Shown: positions 35,972 to 45,413, counted from the first letter of the stretch. The stretch: DNA of 64,000 bases from Sphingomonas rhizophila (GCF_014396585.1 NZ_CP060717.1:868001-932000), one strand, 5' to 3'. The notes: generated by a model from the letters alone, not told the origin. A program made the numbers and translations.

Positions 35972-36690
35972 CATTCCGCGCGACCGTTCTCACGCTCTAT
36001 CCCGAAATGTTTCCCGGGCCGCTGGGCGTCAGCCTGGCGGGACGGGCGCTGGCCGAAGGGACCTGGTCGCTGGAGGCCCGGAACATCCGCGACCATGCGA
36101 TCGACAAGCATCGCACGGTCGACGACACGCCGGCCGGCGGCGGGGCGGGGATGGTGCTTCGTTGCGACGTTCTGGCGGCGGCGATCGACGCAGTCGCCGA
36201 TGGTCGGCCAGTGATGGCGATGAGCCCGCGCGGGGCGCCGCTGACGCAGGCCCGCGTGCGCGACCTGGCGGCGGGCGAGGGGGCGATCATCCTGTGCGGC
36301 CGCTTCGAAGGGTTCGACGAGCGCATCTTCGAGGCGCGGGCGGTCGAGCCGGTGTCGATCGGCGACTATATCCTGTCCGGCGGGGAAGTGGGGGCGATGG
36401 TGCTGCTGGACGCTTGCGTTCGGCTGCTTCCCGGCGTAATGGGCGCGGCCTCCAGCGGTGAGGAAGAGAGCTTCGAAACGGGGCTTCTCGAATATCCGCA
36501 CTATACCCGACCCGTTGAATGGGAAGGACGCACGATCCCCGAAGTGCTGCGATCGGGGGATCATGCGAAGATCGCGGCGTGGCGAAAGCAACGCTCGATC
36601 GACGATACACGGCTACGGCGGCCGGACCTGATTTCGCGCCATGGGGGCGCGGAGGGGTCGTCGCCCTCTGGTGCGCAGCGCGAAAAATAG
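35968..36690 (+). CDS. trmD: tRNA (guanine(37)-N1)-methyltransferase
   Basis: A 240-residue SPOUT methyltransferase. The trefoil-knot SAM site is seen in [16 protein letters not shown] and [20 protein letters not shown]; the N-terminus [14 protein letters not shown] is typical. It methylates G37 next to the anticodon to prevent frameshifting. It overlaps the GFA gene (ATGA) and precedes rplS by 13 bases, the classic trmD-rplS pair. Confidence 0.97.
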   Translation: MTFRATVLTLYPEMFPGPLGVSLAGRALAEGTWSLEARNIRDHAIDKHRTVDDTPAGGGAGMVLRCDVLAAAIDAVADGRPVMAMSPRGAPLTQARVRDLAAGEGAIILCGRFEGFDERIFEARAVEPVSIGDYILSGGEVGAMVLLDACVRLLPGVMGAASSGEEESFETGLLEYPHYTRPVEWEGRTIPEVLRSGDHAKIAAWRKQRSIDDTRLRRPDLISRHGGAEGSSPSGAQREK

Positions 36691-36703
36691 GGTCGTAAAG
36701 ACA

Positions 36704-37096
36704 ATGAACCTGATCCAGACGCTCGAAGCCGAGCAGATTGCCTCGCTGACCGAAGGCAAGACCATTCCCGAATTCCGTCCCGGCGACACGCTGAAGGTCG
36801 GCGTGAAGGTCGTCGAAGGCGAGCGCAGCCGCGTCCAGATGTACGAAGGCGTGTGCATCGCCCGCGCCAACAAGGGCGTGAATTCGAACTTCACCGTTCG
36901 CAAGATTTCGTTCGGCGAGGGCGTCGAGCGCGTCTTCCCGCTCTATTCGCCGATCATCGATTCGATCGAGGTCGTCCGCCGTGGCGCCGTGCGCCGCGCC
37001 AAGCTGTACTACCTCCGCGGCCGCCGCGGTAAGTCGGCCCGTATCGCCGAGCGCCGCGACACCCGTCCGGCCAAGGGCGAGAAGACCGAAGCTTAA
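36704..37096 (+). CDS. rplS: 50S ribosomal protein L19
   Basis: A 130-residue protein with [16 protein letters not shown] and [19 protein letters not shown], the family signature, and a basic C-terminal extension (KGEKTEA). L19 lies at the 30S-50S interface. Start ATG 36704 gives [12 protein letters not shown] as usual. A terminator follows at 37144. Confidence 0.98.
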   Translation: MNLIQTLEAEQIASLTEGKTIPEFRPGDTLKVGVKVVEGERSRVQMYEGVCIARANKGVNSNFTVRKISFGEGVERVFPLYSPIIDSIEVVRRGAVRRAKLYYLRGRRGKSARIAERRDTRPAKGEKTEA

Positions 37097-37143
37097 GCTT
37101 TTGGCTTGCGGGGGTTGCATCCTCCGCGCCAGTCGCGATGAAG

Positions 37144-37172
37144 GGGCGTCCGGGTTCTCCGGGCGCCCTTTT
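37144..37172 (+). terminator. Intrinsic terminator after rplS
   Basis: GGGCGTCCGG pairs with CCGGGCGCCC (ten pairs, one G-U) around a 5-base loop and is followed by TTTT. It lies 48 bases after rplS and only 25 bases before the TTG start of the next gene. Confidence 0.75.
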
Positions 37173-37197
37173 CCTTTGCAGCCGAAAGGTGCCTTAC

Positions 37198-39459
37198 TTG
37201 CGTAATGCGTTCTTGCTTGCCGCCTGTGCCGCTCTCGTGACCGTCCCGACCACCGTCAACGCCCAGGTCGGAAACAAGCCACTGACCCTTGAACGCGTCT
37301 ACGCCAGTCCGTCGCTGACCGGTTCGACGCCGCGTTCGCTGGAACTGTCGCCTGACGGCAGGCTGGTGACGTTGCTGAAGCCGCGCCCCGATGACCTTGA
37401 ACGGCTCGATCTTTGGGCGATCGATCCGCAAACCGGGCAGTCACGGATGCTGGTCGACAGCAAGAAATTCGAAAGCGGCGCGGTGCTTAGTGAAGCCGAG
37501 CGGATGCAGCGCGAGCGGGCGCGCATTGCCAATCTCAAGGGCATCGTGCGCTACAGCTGGTCAAGCGACGGCAAGTCGATCCTCGTGCCCCTGGATGGAG
37601 ATATTTTTCTCGCTGACCTCAACGGCAACGTGCGCCGGCTGACCAACAGCAAGGAGACGGAACTTGACGCCACGGTAAGCGAGAAGGGCCGCTACGTCTC
37701 CTATGTGCTGAACAACGAACTCAACGTCCTTGATCTTGGCACCGGGAAATCAGCGCAGATTACCAAGGGGGCGTCCGACACGGTCAGTTGGGGGCTTGCG
37801 GAGTTCATCGCTCAGGAAGAGCTCGGTCGGACGAAGGGGCATTGGTGGTCGCCCGATGACAGCCGCATTGCGGTGGCGCGTGTCGACGAAAGCGGGGTTG
37901 AGCTTGCGACTCGCGCCGCGATAGGCGCCGAGAAGACGACCGTAGTGGAGCAGCGCTATCCGCGCGCTGGGACCAGCAACGCCGTCGTCGACCTTTACCT
38001 GATGAATCCGGATGGCAGCGGGGCGGTAAAGGCCGACCTGGGCGACGATCCCGACTATTATCTGGCCCGCGTCAGCTGGACGCACGATGGTCGTTCGGTG
38101 ATCGTCAAACGCCTGAGCCGGGACCAGCATCGGCTCGACTATCTCGTCGTAGATCCCCGCACCGGCAAGTCGCGGATCCTGCTGACCGACAAGGCCGACA
38201 ATTGGATCAACCTTGGCAACGACTTCTACGCGCTGAAGGACGGGAGTTTCCTGCTGACTTCGGAGCGGTCGGGGTACAATCACATCTACCGGCTGGCGAA
38301 CGGGAAGCTTTCCCAGTTGACGTCGGGCCCGTGGGAAGTGGGCCAAGTCAAGAAGGAAGGCCTCAGCGATGCACGCGGCATCCTCGCCGTAAATGAGGAA
38401 CTCGGACGCCTGATTTTTTCGGCGAACAAGGGGCGGGCGATCGATAGCCATCTCTATGCCCTGGACTATGCCCGGAAAGGCGCGCAGCCGATCCAGCTGA
38501 CCCTGGATGGAACGTCCAACGGCGGCAAGTTCGACCGGTCGGGCCGTCTTGGCCTCATTTCCACGAACTACCCAGGGCAACCCACCCAGCTTTGGCTGAG
38601 CAATGACAAGGGCAAGCGCCTGGCCTGGATTGCCGAGAACAAGGTGACCGGCGACCACCCGCTTGCGCCCTACATCGGCGCATTCGTTGCGCCTCAATAT
38701 GGCCAACTGATCGCCGCCGATGGCAAGACGAAGCTCGATTATCGAATGCTGAGTCCGAAACTGGCGCCGGGGCAGAAGGCGCCGGTCTATTTCAAGGTCT
38801 ATGGCGGGCCGCAGTCGCGTGACGTGTCGTTCGGTTTCGTTTCCCCAATCGATCAGTATCTCGTTCAACAGGGTTGGATCGTCTTCCAGGCCAGCAATCG
38901 GGGGCAGGAAGGACGCGGAACCGCCTTCCAGACCCCGGCATATCACAAGCTCGGCGGGGTCGAGGTCGCGGACCAGCTGGCGGCGCTTGCGTGGCTGAAG
39001 AAGCAGCCGGGGGTCGATCCCGCACGGGTCGCCGTGCACGGCCACAGCTACGGCGGCTACATGACGCTCAAACTGCTGGAGGCGGCCCCTGGCGCATTCG
39101 CGGCGGGAATTTCGGCTGCACCGGTGACGCGGTGGGAACTGTACGACACGCACTACACCGAAAAGTACATGGGCGACCCACGCAAGGAGCCGGCCGCCTA
39201 TGCCAAAGCCAGCGCGCTGACCGATAGCGTCAAGATCCGCGACCCGCTCATGGTCATCCACGGCATGTCGGACGACAATGTGCTGTTCCAGAATTCCACC
39301 GAATTGTTCGCCAAGTTGCAGGAAGCCAAGGTGCCGTTTGAAACCATGGTCTACCCGGGTCTCGGCCACAGCATTTCGGGCACGAACATCTCGGTCCATC
39401 AGTGGACGACCATCCTGAACTTCCTGAAGCGAAACGGGGTGGCGCCGGGGGCTCGTTGA
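37198..39459 (+). CDS. Dipeptidyl peptidase IV-like S9 family peptidase
   Basis: A 753-residue exported serine peptidase. The TTG start at 37198 follows GAAAGGTG by eight bases and gives a clean signal peptide (MRNAFLLAACAALVTVPTTV, cleavage after VNA). Residues about 30-500 form the beta-propeller (DPPIV N-terminal domain: GLAEFIAQEELGR). The hydrolase domain has Ser in GHSYGGYMTLKL, Asp in GMSDDNVLF and His in GLGHSISG. It removes dipeptides from the N-terminus of peptides in the periplasm, with preference for X-Pro inferred from the family. Confidence 0.92.
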   Translation: MRNAFLLAACAALVTVPTTVNAQVGNKPLTLERVYASPSLTGSTPRSLELSPDGRLVTLLKPRPDDLERLDLWAIDPQTGQSRMLVDSKKFESGAVLSEAERMQRERARIANLKGIVRYSWSSDGKSILVPLDGDIFLADLNGNVRRLTNSKETELDATVSEKGRYVSYVLNNELNVLDLGTGKSAQITKGASDTVSWGLAEFIAQEELGRTKGHWWSPDDSRIAVARVDESGVELATRAAIGAEKTTVVEQRYPRAGTSNAVVDLYLMNPDGSGAVKADLGDDPDYYLARVSWTHDGRSVIVKRLSRDQHRLDYLVVDPRTGKSRILLTDKADNWINLGNDFYALKDGSFLLTSERSGYNHIYRLANGKLSQLTSGPWEVGQVKKEGLSDARGILAVNEELGRLIFSANKGRAIDSHLYALDYARKGAQPIQLTLDGTSNGGKFDRSGRLGLISTNYPGQPTQLWLSNDKGKRLAWIAENKVTGDHPLAPYIGAFVAPQYGQLIAADGKTKLDYRMLSPKLAPGQKAPVYFKVYGGPQSRDVSFGFVSPIDQYLVQQGWIVFQASNRGQEGRGTAFQTPAYHKLGGVEVADQLAALAWLKKQPGVDPARVAVHGHSYGGYMTLKLLEAAPGAFAAGISAAPVTRWELYDTHYTEKYMGDPRKEPAAYAKASALTDSVKIRDPLMVIHGMSDDNVLFQNSTELFAKLQEAKVPFETMVYPGLGHSISGTNISVHQWTTILNFLKRNGVAPGAR

Positions 39460-39465
39460 CTTTGA

Positions 39466-39491
39466 CAGGCGCGAGGCCCACCTCGCGCCTG
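39466..39491 (+). terminator. Intrinsic terminator after the dipeptidyl peptidase gene
   Basis: CAGGCGCGAGG pairs perfectly with CCTCGCGCCTG (eleven pairs) around a CCCA loop, followed by TTCATTC. The U-tract is weak. Confidence 0.65.
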
Positions 39492-39510
39492 TTCATTCAG
39501 TAGGAAAGAC

Positions 39511-40545
39511 ATGATGTCGGGCTATCGGGTCGTCGTCGTCGGTGCGACGGGCAATGTCGGTCGGGAAATTCTCAACATCCTCGTCGAGCGGCAATTTCCC
39601 TATGCGGAGATCGCCGCGGTCGCGAGCCCGCGTTCGACCGGCGACATCATCGACCTTGGCGATTCCGGCGAGGAACTGAAGGTCAGGAACATCGAGCATT
39701 TCGATTTCGAAGGCTGGGACATCGCGCTGTTCGCCGCCGGATCGGACGTGTCGAAGGTCTACGCGCCTATCGCTGCGGCGGCCGGCTGCACGGTGATCGA
39801 CAACAGTTCGCTCTACCGCATGGACCCGGACGTTCCGCTGATCGTGCCCGAGGTGAACGCGGAGGCGATCGACGGATATCGGGCGAAGAACATCATCGCC
39901 AATCCCAATTGCTCGACCGCACAGATGGTCGTCGCGCTGAAGCCACTCCATGATCGCGCGCGGATCAAACGGGTCGTCGTCGCGACCTACCAGTCGGTAT
40001 CCGGCGCCGGAAAATCCGGCATGGACGAGCTGTTTGAGCAGAGCCGCAATATCTTCGTCGGCGACGCCAACGAGCCAAAGAAATTCACCAAGCAGATCGC
40101 CTTCAACGTCATTCCGCACATCGACAGTTTCCTCGACGACGGGTCGACCAAGGAAGAATGGAAGATGGTGGTCGAGACCAAGAAGATCCTCGATCCCCGT
40201 ATCAAGGTCACCGCAACCTGCGTGCGCGTGCCCGTCTTCGTCGGTCACAGCGAGGCGGTGAACATCGAGTTCGAGGACGAAATCTCCGCCGAGGAAGCTC
40301 AGGCCATCCTGCGCGAAAGCCCCGGAATCATGCTGATCGATAAGCGCGAGGACGGCGGCTATGTCACGCCGGTCGAATGCGTCGGCGACTATGCAACCTT
40401 CGTCAGCCGCGTGCGCGAAGACCCGACGGTCGACAACGGCCTTTCGATGTGGGTCGTCAGCGACAACCTCCGCAAGGGCGCCGCGCTGAACGCGGTCCAG
40501 ATCGCGGAGTTGCTCGGGCGCCGCCACCTGCAGAAGGCGGCGTAA
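39511..40545 (+). CDS. asd: Aspartate-semialdehyde dehydrogenase
   Basis: A 344-residue NADPH-dependent enzyme converting aspartyl phosphate to the semialdehyde for lysine, threonine, methionine and diaminopimelate synthesis. The N-terminal nucleotide site is VVVVGATGNVGREIL, the catalytic cysteine lies in ANPNCSTAQMV, and the substrate-site YQSVSGAGKSGMDEL is present. Two adjacent ATG codons (39511 and 39514) follow an AGGA; the first is used here. Confidence 0.97.
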   Translation: MMSGYRVVVVGATGNVGREILNILVERQFPYAEIAAVASPRSTGDIIDLGDSGEELKVRNIEHFDFEGWDIALFAAGSDVSKVYAPIAAAAGCTVIDNSSLYRMDPDVPLIVPEVNAEAIDGYRAKNIIANPNCSTAQMVVALKPLHDRARIKRVVVATYQSVSGAGKSGMDELFEQSRNIFVGDANEPKKFTKQIAFNVIPHIDSFLDDGSTKEEWKMVVETKKILDPRIKVTATCVRVPVFVGHSEAVNIEFEDEISAEEAQAILRESPGIMLIDKREDGGYVTPVECVGDYATFVSRVREDPTVDNGLSMWVVSDNLRKGAALNAVQIAELLGRRHLQKAA

Positions 40546-40643
40546 TCGCGCTAGGCTGGGCGGACCATGGGGCGGAACTCACCGCCGCTTAGATCGTCCA
40601 TCTACGGACCGTCCTCGGGAACGGCGAACAGGGGAGAAGGGTG

Positions 40644-41126
40644 ATGCGATCGGCTTTTATTGCAGTGGCGGCGCTCTTTCTGCTGACGGGCTGTGAAGTG
40701 AGGAAGGCCGCAACCGACGCTCCGGTCGCCGCGGTCGATGAGAGCGAAGCCCAGAAGGCGGTGACCGCCGCCCACGCGGCGCTCGTCAGCGGCGACGCCC
40801 AGGCGGTGGCCAATCTGTACGCGCCGGGCGCGACCGTGTTCGATTCATCGCATAACGATCCGACGGCGGACCGGGCGCTGCAAACCCGATGGGCAGCGGA
40901 TTTCGTCTTGATGAAGCCGGCCGATCTGGTGACCAAGCCCGTCATCCAGCCGATCGCCGACGACGCCTTCATCGCTTCCGGGATCATGGCCTTTACCGCC
41001 GATGTCGGGGGACAAAGGCGTCTGCTTCACGCCCGCTATTCCCAGCTGTTCCGCAAGCAGCCCGACGGCCGCTGGCTGATCGTGCACGAGCATATGTCGT
41101 CACCGCCCGAAGCGCAGCTGCCATGA
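40644..41126 (+). CDS. Lipoprotein with SnoaL/NTF2-like fold
   Basis: A 160-residue protein with a short signal peptide and lipobox LLTGC (cysteine near residue 17). The remainder resembles the SnoaL/DUF4440 NTF2-like fold: AVTAAHAALVSGDAQAVANL, YAPGATVFDSS and the terminal DGRWLIVHEHMSS. Such domains bind small molecules or are catalytically inactive; no function can be assigned. A GTG at 40641 directly precedes the ATG; the ATG is preferred, with GGGGAGAAGG upstream. It overlaps the next gene (ATGA). Confidence 0.75.
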   Translation: MRSAFIAVAALFLLTGCEVRKAATDAPVAAVDESEAQKAVTAAHAALVSGDAQAVANLYAPGATVFDSSHNDPTADRALQTRWAADFVLMKPADLVTKPVIQPIADDAFIASGIMAFTADVGGQRRLLHARYSQLFRKQPDGRWLIVHEHMSSPPEAQLP

Positions 41127-41563
41127 CCGCGATGCCGGGGGGCTGCGCCTGCGGCCGAGTGCGGTTCGAAGCCGACGTCGAGAGCGACGAGGCTTATTTG
41201 TGCCATTGCCGGATGTGTCAGCGGGCCAGCGGCAACGTGTCGCTGGCGATGCTGGGGATTGCCCAGGCCAAGGTTCGCTGGGACGGCGAGCCGGACTGGT
41301 ACGACAGTTCGCCGATCGCGCATCGGCCATTCTGCTCGGTTTGCGGGACGACTCTAGGCTTCGCGTACAGGGACAGCGATAAGATGGACCTGACCGTCGC
41401 CGCGTTCGACGAGCCTTCGCGGTTCCGTCCCGTTCATCACTTCGGCGCGGAAAACATCCACGAATCGTGGATCAATACGTCCGACCTGCCGAGGATCCGC
41501 ACCGACGAGCACAAGTCGCTCGTCAAGCGCTGGGTCGACGCGACCGGCGAGTTTCCGGGCTGA
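41123..41563 (+). CDS. GFA family (CENP-V/GFA fold) protein, second copy
   Basis: A 146-residue paralogue-like protein with the same zinc pattern as the gene at 35528: GGCACGRVRFEA, YLCHCRMCQRASG and FCSVCGTTLGFAYR. The C-terminal half differs (FGAENIHESWINTSDLPRIR), so the two are distinct subfamilies. It is coupled to the lipoprotein gene upstream by ATGA and followed after three bases by the hydrolase gene. Confidence 0.88.
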   Translation: MTAMPGGCACGRVRFEADVESDEAYLCHCRMCQRASGNVSLAMLGIAQAKVRWDGEPDWYDSSPIAHRPFCSVCGTTLGFAYRDSDKMDLTVAAFDEPSRFRPVHHFGAENIHESWINTSDLPRIRTDEHKSLVKRWVDATGEFPG

Positions 41564-41566
41564 ACG

Positions 41567-42328
41567 ATGGAACCGTCTGTTCATCACTGGAACAGCTCTG
41601 ATGGCCAGAGCCTGGCCTATCGTTCGTTGGGTGAAGGGATGCCGGTCGTCCTGCTCCACGGGCTATTTTCCGACAGCAACGTCAACTGGGTGAAGTTCGG
41701 CCACGCAGCCCTGTTGGCGAGCCGCGGGCGGCAGGTGATCATGCCAGACCTTCGCGCCCATGGACTGAGCGCCAAGCCGCACGACCCGGCCAATTACCCG
41801 CACGGCATCCTTGCCCGGGACCTGCGCGAGTTGATCGCGCATCTCAGTCTCGTCGACGGCGCGTACGATCTTGGCGGCTTCTCGCTGGGCGCGCGCACGA
41901 CCGTGCAGGGGATCGGGGAGGGGCTGAAACCGCGCCGCGCCATCCTTGGCGGTTCCGGGCTGGAAGGCCTGATGGGATGGATCCACCGCAAGGACTTCTT
42001 CGTCGACGCGCTGCGCCTGTTCGACAGCGCGACGCGTGGCGACCCGCACTGGCTGTCGATCCAGTTCATGAAGACGATGAAGGTCGACCGGATTGCTGCC
42101 GCCGACCTGCTCGCGGTGTTCGAGAACGCCCAGGAGGAATGGCTGGACGCCTTCACCATGCCGACCGCCGTCGTCTGCGGGACGGAGGACGAGGACAATG
42201 GGTCGGCGGTGAAGCTGGCGGAACGGCTTCCGAATGCGACCTATTTCGCCGTTCCGGGAACGCACATGAGCAGCGTCACCAAGCCGGAGTTCGGCCAAGC
42301 CATCGCAGACTTCCTCGACGCGGCTTGA
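41567..42328 (+). CDS. Alpha/beta hydrolase
   Basis: A 253-residue alpha/beta-hydrolase-fold enzyme with oxyanion-hole region VVLLHGLFSDSN, nucleophile serine in LGGFSLGARTTV near residue 107, a likely acid in VVCGTEDEDNGS and the histidine in VPGTHMSSVTKPEF. No signal peptide. Substrate cannot be predicted; related proteins are annotated as esterases. Confidence 0.9.
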   Translation: MEPSVHHWNSSDGQSLAYRSLGEGMPVVLLHGLFSDSNVNWVKFGHAALLASRGRQVIMPDLRAHGLSAKPHDPANYPHGILARDLRELIAHLSLVDGAYDLGGFSLGARTTVQGIGEGLKPRRAILGGSGLEGLMGWIHRKDFFVDALRLFDSATRGDPHWLSIQFMKTMKVDRIAAADLLAVFENAQEEWLDAFTMPTAVVCGTEDEDNGSAVKLAERLPNATYFAVPGTHMSSVTKPEFGQAIADFLDAA

Positions 42329-42394
42329 CGCGCGGAGCGGGCGCTCGCACCCTTATCCGACGCGACAGAAGATCGTTCAAAGGTGAGGATTTCC

Positions 42395-44266
42395 ATGCTT
42401 CGATATTTACCCGCCACCGCGTCACTGGTCGCGCTGGCGCTGACTGCCTGCGCAAGCGTTACAGGCTCGTCCGTCGCCGATGGTTCGACCGCCGTCTCGG
42501 CTGGCACCGCGGCATCACCAACTCCAGCCGACGCCGATGCGTTCGTGGCGGAGGCGGAGCGGCAGTTGGGCGAGCTCAATGTCGAAAATAACCGGGCAAG
42601 CTGGGTCAACCAGACCTACATTACCGACGAAACCGACGCTCTCGCCGCACGCTTCGACCGCGACTACACCGCGCTGGTCGTCAGGATGGCGACCGAAGCG
42701 TCGAAATACGACCGCCTGCCGGGCCTGGCGCCCGACACGGCCCGCAAACTCTATCTCCTGAAGAATGGCATCGCCAATTCGAGCGGCCTCGCTTCGCCAG
42801 CGGATCCCGCACTCGGCTCGGAGCTTTCGACCATCAAGGCTCGCCTGCAATCGACCTACGGCAAGGGGCGCGCGACGCTGAATGGCAAGGAGATCACTGG
42901 CGACAATGCCGAGGAAGCGATGCAGACGCTTCGCGACCCGGCCAAGCTGCAGGAAGTGTGGACCAGCTGGCACAACAATGTCGGCCGGCCGATGAAGGCC
43001 GACTACACGCGGATGGTCGAGCTCGCCAACCGGGGCGCCAAGGAAATCGGCTTTGCCGACACCGGGACGATGTGGCGCGCGGGCTACGACATGTCGCCGG
43101 AAGAGTTTTCGGCAATGTATGACCGGCTGTGGACCGAGGTCCGTCCGCTGTACGACCAGCTCCACTGCTATACCCGCACCAAGCTCAACCAGAAGTACGG
43201 CGCGTCGGTGCAGCCTGCGTCGGGCCCGATTCGCGCCGACCTTCTCGGAAATATGTGGGCGCAGGATTGGGGCAACATCTATGACATCGTCGCGCCGAAG
43301 GGAGCGGGCGACATCGGCTACAGCGTCACCGACCTGCTGGTCGCCAAGAAGACGACGCCCGAGCAGATGGTCCGCATCGGCGAGCGGTTCTACACTTCGC
43401 TAGGCCTGGCGCCACTGCCCGACACATTCTGGAAACGCAGCCAGATTACCCGCCCACGCGACCGCGAGGTGATCTGTCATGCGTCGGCGTGGAACATCGA
43501 CAACAAGGATGACCTGCGCATCAAGATGTGCACCAAGGTCAACGACACCGACCTTGTCACCGTCCACCATGAACTCGGCCACAACTATTACCAGCGAGCC
43601 TACAACCAGCAGCCGTTCCTTTATCTGAACGGTGCCAACGATGGCTTCCACGAGGCGATTGGCGACTTCATCGCGCTGTCGGTGACGCCCGAATATCTGG
43701 CGCAGATCGACCTGCTCGACCGCCGCCGGATTCCGGACGCCAGCAAGGACACCGGCCTGCTGCTTCGCCAGGCGATGGACAAGGTTTCGTTCCTGCCGTT
43801 CGGCCTACTGGTCGATAAGTGGCGCTGGGGTGTGTTCGACGGCTCGATCACGCCGGCGGAGTATGAAAGCGCATGGGTCGAGCTGAAACGCCAGTATCAG
43901 GGCATCACGCCGCCGACCCCGCGCTCCGCGACCGATTTCGATCCGGGTGCCAAATATCACATCCCCGCGAACACTTCCTACGCGCGCTATTTCCTGGCGG
44001 CGCTTTTGCAGTTCCAATTCTACAAGGCGGCGTGCGATATGTCGGGCTGGCAGGGGCCCCTCCACCGCTGCAGCTTCTATGGCAACAAGCAGGTCGGCGC
44101 GAAGCTGAACCAGATGCTGGCGATGGGCGCATCGCGTCCGTGGCCGGACGCGCTGGAGGTCTTCACCGGCACTCGGGAAATTTCCGGCAAGCCGATGCTG
44201 GAATATTTCGCCCCGCTGCAGGCGTGGCTGGTCAGGCAGAACGCCGGGAAGCAATGCGGCTGGTAA
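42395..44266 (+). CDS. M2 family metallopeptidase (ACE-like peptidyl-dipeptidase)
   Basis: A 623-residue predicted lipoprotein (lipobox LALTAC near residue 18). The zinc site is HHELGHNYYQ with the third ligand in NDGFHEAIGDFIAL, the signature of angiotensin-converting-enzyme-type M2 peptidases. It should release dipeptides from peptide C-termini in the periplasm. ATG 42395 is preceded by GAGGA at five bases; a GTG at 42383 is the alternative. A terminator follows. Confidence 0.94.
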   Translation: MLRYLPATASLVALALTACASVTGSSVADGSTAVSAGTAASPTPADADAFVAEAERQLGELNVENNRASWVNQTYITDETDALAARFDRDYTALVVRMATEASKYDRLPGLAPDTARKLYLLKNGIANSSGLASPADPALGSELSTIKARLQSTYGKGRATLNGKEITGDNAEEAMQTLRDPAKLQEVWTSWHNNVGRPMKADYTRMVELANRGAKEIGFADTGTMWRAGYDMSPEEFSAMYDRLWTEVRPLYDQLHCYTRTKLNQKYGASVQPASGPIRADLLGNMWAQDWGNIYDIVAPKGAGDIGYSVTDLLVAKKTTPEQMVRIGERFYTSLGLAPLPDTFWKRSQITRPRDREVICHASAWNIDNKDDLRIKMCTKVNDTDLVTVHHELGHNYYQRAYNQQPFLYLNGANDGFHEAIGDFIALSVTPEYLAQIDLLDRRRIPDASKDTGLLLRQAMDKVSFLPFGLLVDKWRWGVFDGSITPAEYESAWVELKRQYQGITPPTPRSATDFDPGAKYHIPANTSYARYFLAALLQFQFYKAACDMSGWQGPLHRCSFYGNKQVGAKLNQMLAMGASRPWPDALEVFTGTREISGKPMLEYFAPLQAWLVRQNAGKQCGW

Positions 44267-44271
44267 CAAAA

Positions 44272-44293
44272 AGGGGAGCGCGAACGCTCCCCT
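44272..44293. terminator. Bidirectional intrinsic terminator after the M2 peptidase
   Basis: AGGGGAGCG pairs with CGCTCCCCT around a CGAA tetraloop (nine pairs). An A-run precedes it, giving a U-run on the minus strand, and it sits between convergent genes. Confidence 0.75.
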
Positions 44294-44314
44294 GATTGTT
44301 CGCGGCGGGCAGAC

Positions 44315-44746
44315 TTAGTAAGCCAGCGCGCCCGCCTTGGTCTGCTGCTGGACAGTTTCGTCCATCGGATGCTCGGCCGCCGGCGTGCTGTCCTTCAGGG
44401 TCAGCGCTTCCTCGGACAATTGCTGTTGCGTTTTTGTGCCGGTGGCACGGCGCTTCATTGCCGAGATCTTCTCGCCCGCCTCGTTAAGGCCGTCCTTGAT
44501 GCGGCCGGTCAGTTCGTCGGCGCTGTCGCTGAAGGAACGGTCCTTGCGCGAGAAGAAGAAGGCGCCCGCGGCGGCGGCGGCGACGGCGGTCACGGCGCCG
44601 GTGGCGATCGCCGCGCTGACATAGGGCCGTTCCTTGATCGTGCGGCCGGTGCGGCTCGCCAGCGAATCGTTGGTCTTGCGCGACCGGCTGCGGGTCGTCG
44701 TGCTGCTGCTGCTGCTGCTGCTGCGCGATCGTTTGGTGGTGGCCAT
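44315..44746 (-). CDS. Serine/arginine-rich single-pass membrane protein
   Basis: A 143-residue protein. The N-terminal 30 residues are Ser/Thr/Arg-rich with a run of seven serines, encoded by a trinucleotide repeat. One hydrophobic segment (about residues 43-66, AAIATGAVTAVAAAAAGAFFF) is followed by a charged C-terminal part that could form a helix (DELTGRIKDGLNEAGEKISA). ATG 44746 has GAGGAG upstream. Not recognised beyond similarity in layout to small envelope-stress proteins; function unknown. Confidence 0.65.
   Translation of the reverse strand: MATTKRSRSSSSSSSTTTRSRSRKTNDSLASRTGRTIKERPYVSAAIATGAVTAVAAAAAGAFFFSRKDRSFSDSADELTGRIKDGLNEAGEKISAMKRRATGTKTQQQLSEEALTLKDSTPAAEHPMDETVQQQTKAGALAY
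44701..44724. repeat. (TGC)8 trinucleotide microsatellite
   Basis: Eight perfect TGC units on the plus strand, within the serine-rich tail of the gene at 44315-44746. Slippage by whole units would change the number of serines without breaking the frame. Confidence 0.9.
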
Positions 44747-44833
44747 GGGGAGACTCCTCACTTGTTACGAATACAGGTGAGGGCGGAACGCACGGCGGAA
44801 AGACCTGCTCCCCGCCATGCGCCGAAATGAGGC

Positions 44834-45313
44834 TTAAAGCTGGCCGAGCATGGTCTCCGCACTGGAGGCGGAGTATTCGCCGGGCGCTTCGACATTGATC
44901 TGCTCGACGACGCCGTCGTTGACGATCATCGAGTAGCGCTGGCTGCGCGTGCCCATGCCGAACTTGGATCCGTCCATGGTGAGGCCGAGCGCCTCGGCAA
45001 ACTGGCCATTGCCGTCCGCCAGCATGGTGATGTCGTCCGAGCCCTGGTCCTTGTTCCAGGCGCCCATGACGAAGGCGTCGTTGACGCTGGTCGCGACGAT
45101 CTCGTCGACGCCCTTGCCCTTGAGCTCGCCGGCCTTCTCGACATAGCTCGGCAGGTGCTTGGCAGAGCAGGTCGGCGTGTAGGCGCCCGGCACGGCGAAC
45201 AGGGCGATGCGCTTGCCGGCGAAATAGTCTCCGGTCTTGACCGGGACCGGGCCATCGGCCGTGGCCAGCGACAGCTGCACGTCAGGAATCTTGTCACCGA
45301 CCTTGATCGTCAT
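44834..45313 (-). CDS. Peroxiredoxin (Prx5/hybrid type)
   Basis: A 159-residue cytosolic peroxidase. The peroxidatic cysteine lies in VPGAYTPTCSAKHLPSYV, the Prx5 active site. ATG 45313 (MTIKVGDKIPDVQL) has AAGGAG seven bases upstream, which settles the start; the longer frame upstream overlaps the divergent YqgE gene. It reduces hydrogen peroxide and organic peroxides with thiol donors. Confidence 0.95.
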   Translation of the reverse strand: MTIKVGDKIPDVQLSLATADGPVPVKTGDYFAGKRIALFAVPGAYTPTCSAKHLPSYVEKAGELKGKGVDEIVATSVNDAFVMGAWNKDQGSDDITMLADGNGQFAEALGLTMDGSKFGMGTRSQRYSMIVNDGVVEQINVEAPGEYSASSAETMLGQL

Positions 45314-45413
45314 CTTGAATCTCCTTTTTTCGGGTCGGCGCGAAATAGGTCCGTTCGTCGTGGCCCACAAGGATTGCGGGAGACGATCCGGCGGGTCATG
45401 CGTTCGCGTCGAG

